A DNA stretch of 64,000 nucleotides from Leptolyngbyaceae cyanobacterium CSU_1_3 (GTDB lineage Bacteria > Cyanobacteriota > Cyanobacteriia > Leptolyngbyales > Leptolyngbyaceae): contig JAAUOZ010000002.1 of the NCBI GenBank assembly GCA_012034655.1, positions 1 to 64,000 of the forward strand. Direction: 5' to 3'. The notes beneath the pieces were generated by a model. That model did no database searches. It had not been told where the DNA came from and was given only the letters and a program-made list of their open reading frames with translations. Positions 55,843 to 64,000 of the stretch are shown here, piece after piece (positions within the stretch are counted from its first letter, which is position 1; each line of letters starts with the position of its first letter). A program made the position numbers and the translations under genes.

Positions 55843-56394
55843 GCTAGCGATCGCTGCTGCTTCGAGATCGCCATCCTGCATCACAAAAGGCAAATGCGCT
55901 CCCTTTAGTCCTCGTTTGATGCGCTCTGGCGTTTCCTCAAACAGCACAAAGAGCGGGTATATTTTCTCTGCTCCTTCGTTGAGAATATGCTGATATCGGG
56001 AGGGCATCACCCACTCATAATCTTTTCCGAGCAAAACTTGAGTCCGCCGCCAACGACCGAGCAAGTCTGAGAAGTCCTCTTCGGGCTGGTGGATAAATAC
56101 AAAAATCTCCTTACCCGTTTTAATCTTCCATTCTGGGTCGCACATTAGCATAGCAACCTCGCAGGGCAACATGAGAGACTCGACCGACGTGAGGTTGCTG
56201 TGCCCGTTTGGAGAAGGGGCTGAGTGGCGAATTTTGGCGATCGGTAACGGAATTGTAATCACGCTTTCTTCGGGGCGACGCATACTGGGCATGAGTTCCA
56301 GATAGGGGCGATGCCGCTTGAGGAGAGCGATCGCCTCCGCAGACTGACTGTAGGTTGCTAATGATTCTTCGTATTGAGATTTTTGAACTGACAT
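55807..56394 (-). CDS. Hypothetical protein
   Basis: A 195-aa soluble protein: MSVQKSQYEESLATYSQSAE and AIALLKRHRPYLELMPSMRR, then CEVAMLMCDPEWKIKTGKEI, FVFIHQPEEDFSDLLGRWRR and KIYPLFVLFEETPERIKRGL. It looks like one alpha/beta domain with no motif I recognise. The 3' end touches the TnpB remnant, so the natural C-terminus may have changed. It lies 112 bases before the end of pilC in the same direction but is probably not part of the pil operon. Confidence 0.6.
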   Translation of the reverse strand: MSVQKSQYEESLATYSQSAEAIALLKRHRPYLELMPSMRRPEESVITIPLPIAKIRHSAPSPNGHSNLTSVESLMLPCEVAMLMCDPEWKIKTGKEIFVFIHQPEEDFSDLLGRWRRTQVLLGKDYEWVMPSRYQHILNEGAEKIYPLFVLFEETPERIKRGLKGAHLPFVMQDGDLEAAAIASSSIHETASPED

Positions 56395-56505
56395 TGACTT
56401 AAATCCATTTCAACAAAAAGAGGTCAAAAGGTCATAGAGCGCTGGATTTTATCAACCACTCAACTCTTAGCCTCCGACCCCACTCTATCGAGAGCCTATC
56501 CCTGA

Positions 56506-57735
56506 TTAACCCAACGTCTCAAAGACTTTGAACATGGGCAAATACATCGCTAGCAAAATGCTCCCAACCATGCCTCCCAAAAACAAAATCATGATTGGCT
56601 CCATGATGCTGGTTAAAGCCTTGACAGCCTGTTCTACCTCATCCTCATAAAAGTCGGCTACTTTCATCAGCATCTTGTCGAGTTCTCCCGTCTCTTCTCC
56701 AATGCTGATCATTTGAATCGCCATCGGTGGAAATACCTGTTCCTTTTGTAGGGCAATGCTGATCATGCCGCCCGTCTGGATTTCCTTTCGGGCTTCATCG
56801 ATCGCGTTCGCAATAATCTGGTTGCCTGAGGTGTCGCGCACAATCTCTAAGCAGGTGAGAATTGGAACACCCGATCGAGTCAGAGCGCCAAACGTCCGGC
56901 AAAACCGAGCCGTTGCAGTCTTCTGGATCAAATCACCAAACAAAGGCATGTTCAGGAAAAAGCGATCCATTGTTTCCCGTCCTACCCGTGTCTTGTAGTA
57001 CTGGTTATAAACGAAAATAACCAACGGAATCAGAATCACCAAAATGATGACATTAGGGCTGCGGAGAAACTCGCTGATGCTTAGCATCGCCTGAGTAAAA
57101 GCAGGAAGTTCCGTCCCAATCTCCTTAAAGATGCCCGCGAAAATCGGAATCAAAAAGATCGTCATTCCTAAGAAAATCAGGGTAGCCAAAACCCCCACCA
57201 CCACGGGATAAGCCATTGCCGATTTAATTTGGTTCTGCAACCGAGAAACATCTTCTAGAAGCTTGGCCAGACGGTTTAATACCTCATCCAAGACACCGCC
57301 AACCTCTCCTGCCTGCACCATGCTGGTGTAGAGACCATCGAAACATTCAGGGTGTTTTCGCATTGAGTCAGACAGGTTTGTGCCCTGTTGAACATCAGAG
57401 CTAATCTCCATGAGCGCCTTCTTGAGTTTGGGGTTGGTACACTGCTCTGCCAAAACACCCAGACCTCGAACCATTGCCACCCCCGCGTTGACTAGGGCCG
57501 CAAACTGGCGAGAGAAAACCGCTTTGTCTTTGATCGTCACCGATGTCATTGAGGCCTGAATGCGGCTGAGATCAAAAATGTTAGCTGGACTAAATCCATC
57601 CGATTCTTTCAACTCTTGCACAAAAAGACCCTGATCTCGCAGGGCAGATCGGGCATCCCCCAGGGTGTCGGCCACGATCTTTTCTCGTTTGGCGTTTCCT
57701 TTTGCGTCTCGGACGCGGGCAACATAGGTAGGCAT
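56506..57735 (-). CDS. pilC: Type IV pilus inner-membrane platform protein PilC
   Basis: The inner-membrane GspF/PilC platform protein that links the motor ATPases to the growing pilus. It is 409 aa, normal for the family. The two T2SSF domains are seen at about 70-195 (FSRQFAALVNAGVAMVRGLG, GVLDEVLNRLAKLLEDVSRL) and 275-398 (FCRTFGALTRSGVPILTCLE, ISIGEETGELDKMLMKVADF). Three membrane helices lie at about 170-195, 222-245 and 378-400. It is last in the pilB-pilT-pilC order; 348 bases separate it from pilT, with a tandem repeat in the gap. Confidence 0.95.
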   Translation of the reverse strand: MPTYVARVRDAKGNAKREKIVADTLGDARSALRDQGLFVQELKESDGFSPANIFDLSRIQASMTSVTIKDKAVFSRQFAALVNAGVAMVRGLGVLAEQCTNPKLKKALMEISSDVQQGTNLSDSMRKHPECFDGLYTSMVQAGEVGGVLDEVLNRLAKLLEDVSRLQNQIKSAMAYPVVVGVLATLIFLGMTIFLIPIFAGIFKEIGTELPAFTQAMLSISEFLRSPNVIILVILIPLVIFVYNQYYKTRVGRETMDRFFLNMPLFGDLIQKTATARFCRTFGALTRSGVPILTCLEIVRDTSGNQIIANAIDEARKEIQTGGMISIALQKEQVFPPMAIQMISIGEETGELDKMLMKVADFYEDEVEQAVKALTSIMEPIMILFLGGMVGSILLAMYLPMFKVFETLG

Positions 57736-57852
57736 GGTTCAGAGTCTAGAGGATGAATTGAGTTCAGGAAGCAACTGTACAGATAGTAGCCCTGTTCTGG
57801 TGAAGTAGCAGAACAAGATTTACGCTGGCATCCTGCTCTGAAGGGCTGAGAA

Positions 57853-57935
57853 ACTGTGACGGTTGACAAACTATGAGAGTTGAGAAACTGTGACGGTTGA
57901 GAAACTTGTAAGGGTTATAGGAACGGTTGAGAACC
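57853..57935. repeat. Tandem repeat of about 17 bases, ACGGTTGAGAAACT type
   Basis: Copies read GACGGTTGACAAACTATGA, GAGTTGAGAAACTGTGAC, GGTTGAGAAACTTGTAAG and AACGGTTGAGAACC. They fill the pilT-pilC gap and differ by a few bases each. Such a repeat could slow transcription read-through between the two pil genes or be neutral. Confidence 0.7.
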
Positions 57936-58083
57936 TTTGGCTCATGGGCTGCGATCGCTTCTACTCAAGCCAGTTGTTACCAGTCAAGAACTAGGGGGCT
58001 GTCAAGAATTTTTTGAGGAGCTGAAACTCCCTCAAAACCAGCCTTTCCCCCTTCTCTATCTGTCTAATTTGAAAGGTTGGCTA

Positions 58084-59187
58084 CTAGCGTTTTGCAGCGC
58101 CTGCGGCTGCGGGGGTTCCGCCAATCAATCGCTGAAGCTCATCTGGGCGGGAGGTTTTGGACATGGCAGACTCAAAGGTGATCAGCCCAGCTTTGTATTG
58201 GTCTGCCAATACTCTCTCTAGGGTTTGCATTCCCAATTTACCCCCAGTTTGAATAGCGGAGTAGATTTGAGCCGTTTTACCCTCGCGGATCAGGTTGGAG
58301 ATAGCCGGAGTGATGACCATAATTTCTTGAGCCATAATCCGTCCGTATTCACCAGGTTTGGGGTTCTTTTTGGGAACAAGGGTTTGGCTGAAGACGGCTA
58401 CCAGGGAGTTTGAGAGTTGCACCCGGACTTGAGTTTGACGCTCGGCGGGGAATACGTCGATCATGCGATCGACCGTCTGAGAAGCAGAACTGGTGTGTAG
58501 CGTCCCAAACACCAAGTGACCTGTTTCTGCGGCAGAGATTGCTAGAGAAATTGTTTCCAAGTCTCGCATTTCACCCACTAGCACGATATCTGGATCTTCT
58601 CGCAAGGCTGCTTTCAGGGCGTTGGCAAAACTCTTGGTGTCTTCACCAAGTTGGCGCTGGTGGACGAGACTTTTGATCGGTTCGTAGACGAATTCGATCG
58701 GGTCTTCGATGGTGAGAATGTGCTCTGCACGAGTGCGGTTGATCAGGTCGATCATCGCTGCCAGGGTGGTGGTTTTTCCAGAACCGGTAGGGCCAGTCAC
58801 CAGGATTAAGCCCCTGGGCTTTTCTGACATTTCTCGCACCACATCGGGCAGTCCGAGTTTCTCGAAGTTAGGAATCTTGGAACTCAAGGCTCTCAGGCAG
58901 GCCGCGTAGGTTCCCCGATCTTTGTAGACGTTGACTCGGAAACGTGCCAAACCACGAACTCCGTAGGAGCAATCTAATTCCCAGTTTTGCTCCAGGTTTT
59001 TGCGCTGAGTGTTGTTGAGCATACTAAAGATCAGCCGCTGGCATTCTTCGGAACTCAAGATTTGATCGCCGATCGGCTGCAAGTGTCCACTGATCCGAAA
59101 GTAGGGGGGCAAACCTGCGGTCAGGTGCAAGTCAGAGCCGCCCATTTCGATGAGTTGTTCCATCAAGTCTTCAATCATCAATTCCAT
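58084..59187 (-). CDS. pilT: Type IV pilus retraction ATPase PilT
   Basis: Hexameric ATPase that retracts type IV pili for twitching motility. The start at 59187 (MELMIEDLMEQLIEMGGSDL) fits the family; the frame runs to 59379. Walker A VTGPTGSGKTTTLAAM, Asp box EDPIEF, Walker B DIVLVGEMRDLETI, His box HLVFGTLHTSSA and the PilT-specific AISNLIREGKTAQIYSAIQT are all intact. The 367 aa are normal length. It lies 122 bases after pilB. Confidence 0.96.
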   Translation of the reverse strand: MELMIEDLMEQLIEMGGSDLHLTAGLPPYFRISGHLQPIGDQILSSEECQRLIFSMLNNTQRKNLEQNWELDCSYGVRGLARFRVNVYKDRGTYAACLRALSSKIPNFEKLGLPDVVREMSEKPRGLILVTGPTGSGKTTTLAAMIDLINRTRAEHILTIEDPIEFVYEPIKSLVHQRQLGEDTKSFANALKAALREDPDIVLVGEMRDLETISLAISAAETGHLVFGTLHTSSASQTVDRMIDVFPAERQTQVRVQLSNSLVAVFSQTLVPKKNPKPGEYGRIMAQEIMVITPAISNLIREGKTAQIYSAIQTGGKLGMQTLERVLADQYKAGLITFESAMSKTSRPDELQRLIGGTPAAAGAAKR

Positions 59188-59309
59188 GCGGGTTGTTCCT
59201 CTGGTGATTGGGTGGTGTGGGTCAGATAGCGGTTTGGAATTTAGTTTACCCGGCGATCGGTTTTCTGCTGTCACCTGTCTGGAGATGGGAGGGTTCGTCG
59301 TCAGCAGCG

Positions 59310-61307
59310 TCAATCTTGGAATCGAGGCGTGGTGCAGTAGGGGCAGTCTAGCCATTCTTGTTGCAATTCTGCGCCACAACCTCGACAGGTGAGAGAGGTT
59401 TTGCGTTTTGCTCGGAGTTCTGCTTCTAACCCTGTGTCGGTGAAGGTGACACGCTCAATTTCTTCGAGGGTCGTGTAGCCTTCGCGTACTAGATTCAAGC
59501 TGTAGGAGAGAAGCGTTTGCATTCCTTCTTCAACGGCGACTTCTTTGAGGCGCTCGGTGGGTGCGCCTTCGTTGATCATGGTTTGCAGCCGTTCTGAGAT
59601 CTTCATGACTTCGTAAACGCCGAGCCGGCCCTTATAGCCACCGCCGCCACATTTTGGGCAGAGTGTGCCCTGCGATCGGGCTTCCGAGATTTCGTAGGGT
59701 TGGAGGGTGTTGGCTCTGTAGAGCGTTAGCTGGTTGTCACGAGAACTGCTCAGACCAAAACGCGAGAGTTCGGCGGGGCTGGGCGTGTAAGGCAGACGGC
59801 ACTCATCGCACACGCGGCGTACTAGACGTTGAGCCACGACACCCAACAGTGCCCCCGACACCATGAAAGGTTCAACGCCCATTTCGTCTAGGCGAGCGAT
59901 CGCGCCGGCTGCGTCGTTGGTGTGAAGTGTGGTCAAGACTAAGTGCCCTGTGAGGGCAGCTTCGATCGCGGTTTTAGCGGTTTCTCGGTCGCGAGTTTCA
60001 CCGACTAAAATTACGTCGGGATCTTGACGTAGAAAGGCCCGAAGGATCACCGCAAAGTCCATTCCTTTTTCTCGCAGAACTTGTACCTGGGTGAGACCGG
60101 GAAGAGAGTACTCGATCGGATCTTCTACGGTGCTAATGTTTACACCTGGAGCGTTGCGTTCTGCCAAAGCGGAGTAAAGAGTGGTGGTTTTACCGGAGCC
60201 TGTGGGGCCAGTCACTAAGAGTAGCCCAAAGGGACGGCTGACCATTTCTTGAACGGTTTCGAGGGAGGTGCGATCGGTAATCAACTTATCTAACCCCAAC
60301 TGGGTAGCCGAGTTGTCGAGAATTCGCAACACTACTTTTTCACCGTAGCGGCTGGGCAGCGTACTGACTCGGAAGTCGATCTTACGGCCGTCGTAGATAC
60401 GGCGAATTCGACCGTCTTGGGGCACGCGCCTTTCGGCAATATCCAACAGAGAAATGATTTTGAAGCGAGCCGTTACGGCTGGGATGATCTTCTTGGGAAG
60501 CGGATCAAACGCCTGTTGCAGTACTCCGTCTTTGCGGAAGCGAATTCGCAGGGTTTCTTCTTGCGGCTCAATGTGAATGTCAGATACGCCTAGCTGGAGT
60601 GCTTTGATCAAGATTTTGTTGACGAGGGCAATAATGGGGGCGGCTTCTGCGTCGGCGGCATCTAAGTCCATGTCGGCAGCGTCTTGCTCGTCAGCTTCGG
60701 CAAGTGACTCTAGACCTTCTAGGTCAGATTTAACGTCTACTTTTGCCTGTTGATCTAGCTGCTTTTGCCGCTCAACCTGCTCGTCTAGATACTTGGAGAT
60801 TAGGCGCTGATAGTCTTCTAGGGTAATCACCAATCGCTGGAGGCTCAGACCTTTGCCGCGGAGGATGCGATTTAAATCGTCCTGAGCGTCTAGGTTATCT
60901 GGATCGACCATGGCGACGAGCACGAAGGGCGGCTGTTTGTCGCTTTGCGAGAGGGGAACCAGTCGATAACGACGACACAATTCGATCGGGATCAGCGAAT
61001 CGATCAGTTGACTAACCTGATTTGTCGCCACCTGAGTAACTTCAGGGTCAAGCGACTCGACTCCGTAGAGGATTTTTAGCTCAAATAGCTGCTGCTTCTT
61101 GTACTGCCGTAGAAGGTCTGGTGGCAATGCCTGCCCTGTGATGTCTACCAGAACTTGGGTGAGAGGTCTACCAGACTTTCTGCATTCGGCAAGTGCCTGT
61201 TTCATCTGGTCGTTGTTGGCATAACCAGACTGCACCAATTTATTTTCAAATGGGGAAAGGTTGCTTTGAACAACCAGAGCACGCCGCTGAGATGAGGAGT
61301 TAGTCAT
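59310..61307 (-). CDS. pilB: Type IV pilus assembly ATPase PilB
   Basis: Extension motor ATPase. The 665 aa include a MshEN-like N-terminal domain (about 15-180), an acidic linker (about 195-225) and the GspE ATPase domain. The latter shows Walker A VTGPTGSGKTTTLYSAL, EDPIEYSLPGLTQVQV, Walker B DPDVILVGETRDRETA and the His box HLVLTTLHTNDAAG. The zinc tetra-Cys site is CDECRLPY...CPKCGGGGYKG. An additional C-terminal ribbon CRGCGAEL...CPYCTTPR adds a second possible zinc site. It heads the pilBTC cluster, divergent from grpE-dnaK. Confidence 0.95.
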   Translation of the reverse strand: MTNSSSQRRALVVQSNLSPFENKLVQSGYANNDQMKQALAECRKSGRPLTQVLVDITGQALPPDLLRQYKKQQLFELKILYGVESLDPEVTQVATNQVSQLIDSLIPIELCRRYRLVPLSQSDKQPPFVLVAMVDPDNLDAQDDLNRILRGKGLSLQRLVITLEDYQRLISKYLDEQVERQKQLDQQAKVDVKSDLEGLESLAEADEQDAADMDLDAADAEAAPIIALVNKILIKALQLGVSDIHIEPQEETLRIRFRKDGVLQQAFDPLPKKIIPAVTARFKIISLLDIAERRVPQDGRIRRIYDGRKIDFRVSTLPSRYGEKVVLRILDNSATQLGLDKLITDRTSLETVQEMVSRPFGLLLVTGPTGSGKTTTLYSALAERNAPGVNISTVEDPIEYSLPGLTQVQVLREKGMDFAVILRAFLRQDPDVILVGETRDRETAKTAIEAALTGHLVLTTLHTNDAAGAIARLDEMGVEPFMVSGALLGVVAQRLVRRVCDECRLPYTPSPAELSRFGLSSSRDNQLTLYRANTLQPYEISEARSQGTLCPKCGGGGYKGRLGVYEVMKISERLQTMINEGAPTERLKEVAVEEGMQTLLSYSLNLVREGYTTLEEIERVTFTDTGLEAELRAKRKTSLTCRGCGAELQQEWLDCPYCTTPRFQD

Positions 61308-61776
61308 AGTTGATGAACGAAGATCTCCTGATAGAGTGTTCCCACAAAACTTGAAGAAGACGCGCTAAACGCCACGCAGGGTTCATAGAAGCTTTATCGA
61401 TCGTCTTCTGGAAGCCCTTTAAAGTAAGTAATAAGCTATTACAAAGCAGCAGGGCTAGATACAGATAATAGCCTGTGTGCATGGTTATCGTCGGATTTTT
61501 TCGATACACCCTTGGTTTGTTGGATACTTTGATGGGTTTAGATTTGTGTCTTCAGGTGTGTGGTCAAACATCGATCGACTTGTCACAGACTACCGTTTGA
61601 CTCTGGGATGAGATTTCTAGAGGGTTCAAGCGATCGATTCGCCACTCAGCTTTTGGAATTAGCGAGTATCATACTCACGCCTAGCTGCTCTGGTAGATTG
61701 AGTCTCCTGGCAAGATTTAGGTACGATGAAATTGTTAGCCCACGCTAATGATTCTTTACAGGGGAATAAGCGCACG
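61308..61776. other. Divergent promoter region between pilB and grpE
   Basis: About 470 bases with promoters for the pil operon (minus) and grpE (plus). No CIRCE palindrome (TTAGCACTC/GAGTGCTAA) was seen, so HrcA control from here is not supported. Confidence 0.4.
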
Positions 61777-62487
61777 ATGATCGAAGAAGAAAATCAGCTA
61801 GAAGAGACACAGGCCTCAGCCGAGCAGACCTCAGACCCTGAAGCCTCAGCCGAGCCGAGTGTCAACGCTCCAATTTCTGAAGCCGAGCCAAGTCACGAGC
61901 AAGCCGTCGCTGAGACAGGCGACACCGAGACAGACGACACCGACTACCAAGCCGCTTTTATGGATTTGAGATCGACCTTTGCTGCCAAAGAGCGCGAGGC
62001 CGAAGCCCTCAAAGCCCAACTCGAAGACCGCAACGGTCAATACATGCGAATTGCGGCCGACTTTGAAAACTTCCGTAGACGCACCCAAAAAGAGAAAGAA
62101 GACCTCGAACAAAAAATCAAAATCGACACCATCAATGAGTTGCTGCCGGTTGTTGATAACTTCGAGCGGGCCCGATCGCAGATCAAACCCCAAAACGATG
62201 GGGAAATGAACATCCACAAAAGCTACCAAAGCGTTTACAAACAGTTGGTCGATTGCCTCAAGCGGGTCGGTGTTGCACCGATGCGATCAGAGGGCAAAGA
62301 CTTTGACCCCAACCTACATGAAGCCGTGATGAGGGAACCCACCCGTGAATTCCCCGAGGGGGCAGTGGTCGAAGAACTGGTGCGTGGGTATATGATAGGC
62401 GATCGCGTGCTACGCCATGCGATGGTCAAAGTAGCCGCCCCCCCCGAAGAGGAGGCCGGCAGTGCAGACGTAGGATCGGCTGAATAA
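61777..62487 (+). CDS. grpE: GrpE nucleotide exchange factor
   Basis: Cofactor that releases ADP from DnaK. The ATG at 61777 ([12 protein letters not shown]) has AGGGG upstream; an in-frame ATG at 61726 is an alternative. The first 75 residues are acidic and disordered, typical in cyanobacteria. The coiled-coil dimer helix ([36 protein letters not shown]) is followed by the beta domain with [17 protein letters not shown] and [19 protein letters not shown]. The 236 aa match family length. It is followed by dnaK after 280 bases. Confidence 0.95.
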   Translation: MIEEENQLEETQASAEQTSDPEASAEPSVNAPISEAEPSHEQAVAETGDTETDDTDYQAAFMDLRSTFAAKEREAEALKAQLEDRNGQYMRIAADFENFRRRTQKEKEDLEQKIKIDTINELLPVVDNFERARSQIKPQNDGEMNIHKSYQSVYKQLVDCLKRVGVAPMRSEGKDFDPNLHEAVMREPTREFPEGAVVEELVRGYMIGDRVLRHAMVKVAAPPEEEAGSADVGSAE

Positions 62488-62766
62488 GCCCATTTGAGAG
62501 AATTTCTCCTTTCAAGATTCGACTCGTTTAGTTGCTGTGGCTGAAAGCCCGTGTTACTCTCGAAGCCAGGTGATCAGAGAGGCATGGCTTGCTCAACCTG
62601 CACTCAAGACGTTACGAATATTTTGAATTGGGGAATAATCTCGATCAAGCTGAGCTATTTCGTGAATAGTTTGCGAAGTTGTGGACAATCAGCAGTGTTG
62701 ATTGCATAGATCTACATAAATCCTTAATTCTGCATTTCACCTTATATACCTTCACCACCGCTAGCT

Positions 62767-64000
62767 ATGGGAAAAGTCATCGGTATCGACTTGGGCACAA
62801 CGAACAGTTGCGTGGCTGTTTTAGAAGGTGGTCAACCTGTCGTCATCCTAAACTCTGAGGGCGGACGGACGACCCCCAGTATTGTGGGCTTCGGCAAAGC
62901 AGGCGATCGTCTGGTGGGTCAACTGGCCAAGCGTCAAGCCGTCACCAACGCCGAAAACACAATCTTCAGCATCAAGCGCTTTATCGGCCGCCGCTGGGAT
63001 GACACGCAGATTGAACGAACTCGCGCTCCTTATATTTGTGTCAAAGGCAAAGACGATACCGTTGATGTCCAGATTCGAGGACGCAACTACACCCCTCAAG
63101 AAATTTCCTCTATGATTCTGCAAAAGCTCAAGCAGGATGCTGAAAATCACCTAGGCGAGGAAGTGACGCAAGCAGTAATCACCGTTCCAGCTTACTTTAG
63201 CGATGCTCAACGGCAGGCAACCAAGGACGCAGGCACGATCGCCGGGCTGGAAGTACTGCGGATCATTAATGAGCCAACTGCTGCTGCCCTCGCCTACGGC
63301 TTAGACAAGCAAGATCAGGATCAGTGCGTTCTGGTTTTCGACCTGGGGGGCGGCACATTTGATGTCTCCATTCTTCAGCTAGGCGATGGCGTGTTTGAAG
63401 TCAAGGCCACTTCTGGGAACAACCATCTGGGCGGCGACGACTTTGATGACTGCATTGTGCAGTGGATGATGACAGAATTTAGGCGGCAGGAGACGATCGA
63501 CCTTTCTGAAGACAAAATGGCTCTGCAACGCCTCCGAGAAGCCGCAGAAAAGGCCAAAATTGAACTGTCTGGGACGTTGAGCACTTCGATCAATTTGCCC
63601 TTCATCACCGCCGATGCTACTGGGCCCAAGCATCTAGAAATGGAGCTAACACGATCCAAATTTGATGAATTGGCTGGCAGCCTGGTACAGAGTACGCTTG
63701 AGCCAATGGAGTCTGCTCTCAAGGATGCAGAACTGACGATCGACGACATCGATCGCATTATTCTCGTGGGCGGTTCGACTCGGATTCCGGCTGTGCAGGA
63801 TGCCCTGCGAAAATTTTTCAACGGCAAAGCGCCCGATCGCTCTATCAACCCCGATGAAGCAGTTGCGGCTGGGGCCGCCATCCAAGCAGGTGTGCTAGAC
63901 GAAGGGGGGCAAGACCTAAACTTGCTGCTCTTAGACGTAGCTCCTCTCTCACTGGGGATCGAAACCCTGGGCGAGGTCTTCACCAGGGTCATCGAGCGCA
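62767..64000 (+). CDS. dnaK: DnaK chaperone, N-terminal part (continues beyond the window)
   Basis: HSP70 chaperone. The frame from ATG 62767 ([20 protein letters not shown]) is open to the window end. The phosphate-1 motif [28 protein letters not shown], the phosphate-2 [14 protein letters not shown] and the adenosine-binding [12 protein letters not shown] are present, as is the start of the substrate domain ([17 protein letters not shown]). The nucleotide-binding domain is complete; the lid is outside. The nearby pil genes and grpE match the DnaK2-type locus found in cyanobacteria. Confidence 0.97.
   Translation, partial: MGKVIGIDLGTTNSCVAVLEGGQPVVILNSEGGRTTPSIVGFGKAGDRLVGQLAKRQAVTNAENTIFSIKRFIGRRWDDTQIERTRAPYICVKGKDDTVDVQIRGRNYTPQEISSMILQKLKQDAENHLGEEVTQAVITVPAYFSDAQRQATKDAGTIAGLEVLRIINEPTAAALAYGLDKQDQDQCVLVFDLGGGTFDVSILQLGDGVFEVKATSGNNHLGGDDFDDCIVQWMMTEFRRQETIDLSEDKMALQRLREAAEKAKIELSGTLSTSINLPFITADATGPKHLEMELTRSKFDELAGSLVQSTLEPMESALKDAELTIDDIDRIILVGGSTRIPAVQDALRKFFNGKAPDRSINPDEAVAAGAAIQAGVLDEGGQDLNLLLLDVAPLSLGIETLGEVFTRVIER

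Noticed and set aside
61308-62766. CIRCE/HrcA operator for grpE-dnaK
   Set aside because: No TTAGCACTC-N9-GAGTGCTAA or close variant was seen in either spacer.

Overview
This 64 kb window is from the chromosome of a cyanobacterium, probably a filamentous one. The signs are the very frequent HIP1-type octamer GCGATCGC and a set of cyanobacteria-typical genes: cytochrome c6, the demethylphylloquinone methyltransferase MenG, a VTE5-like phytol kinase, the Ycf35/DUF1257-DUF2997-ferredoxin cluster, the DUF3038-DUF4335 pair, a DUF445 protein, and the pilB-pilT-pilC cluster divergent from grpE-dnaK. An HpsE-like glycosyltransferase and repeat-rich spacers fit a filamentous species, but this is inference.

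Layout. 1-1.3 kb: the 3' end of a TnpB transposon with its omega-RNA-like end, abutting a broken HpnI-like glycosyltransferase. 1.6-11.7 kb: housekeeping genes (phosphoglucomutase, dihydropteroate synthase, 1-Cys peroxiredoxin, cysteine synthase, a [2Fe-2S] ferredoxin) around a type-I-secretion-like ABC exporter paired with a cytosolic parvulin. 11.6-21 kb: a protein of repeated beta-like units, an SLH lipoprotein, two glycosyltransferases, NAD kinase and cytochrome c6. 21-26.6 kb: an accessory island with two neighbouring proteins sharing a 28-residue motif, three tandem mini-coiled-coil genes and decayed toxin-antitoxin modules. 26.7-30.1 kb: ABC transporter parts (LivM, LivG, UgpC/MalK-like). 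30.2-37.8 kb: a surface-glycan cluster (epimerase, several glycosyltransferases and a HepA-like exporter with a kinase-like tail). 37.9-40.7 kb: a restriction-modification system. 40.8-55.2 kb: MenG, DUF445, helicase, ParA, radical SAM, PEP-CTERM-type esterase, phytol kinase, DUF3038/DUF4335, Ser/Thr kinase and the Ycf35 cluster. 55.3-55.8 kb: mobile-element remnants. 56.5-61.3 kb: type IV pilus motor genes. 61.8-64 kb: grpE and the start of dnaK.

Two points need attention. First, at least eleven conserved genes carry single-base frameshifts, several at homopolymers. This is far above normal decay and suggests uncorrected assembly indels. These genes are listed as pseudogenes with that caveat. 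Second, the most system-like novelty is the adjacent gene pair at 22.9-24.35 kb. The C-terminal motif of the first protein matches the N-terminal motif of the second at 17 of 28 positions without gaps, the arrangement known from bacterial homotypic amyloid-signalling effector/receptor pairs, but here the partner is not an NLR.
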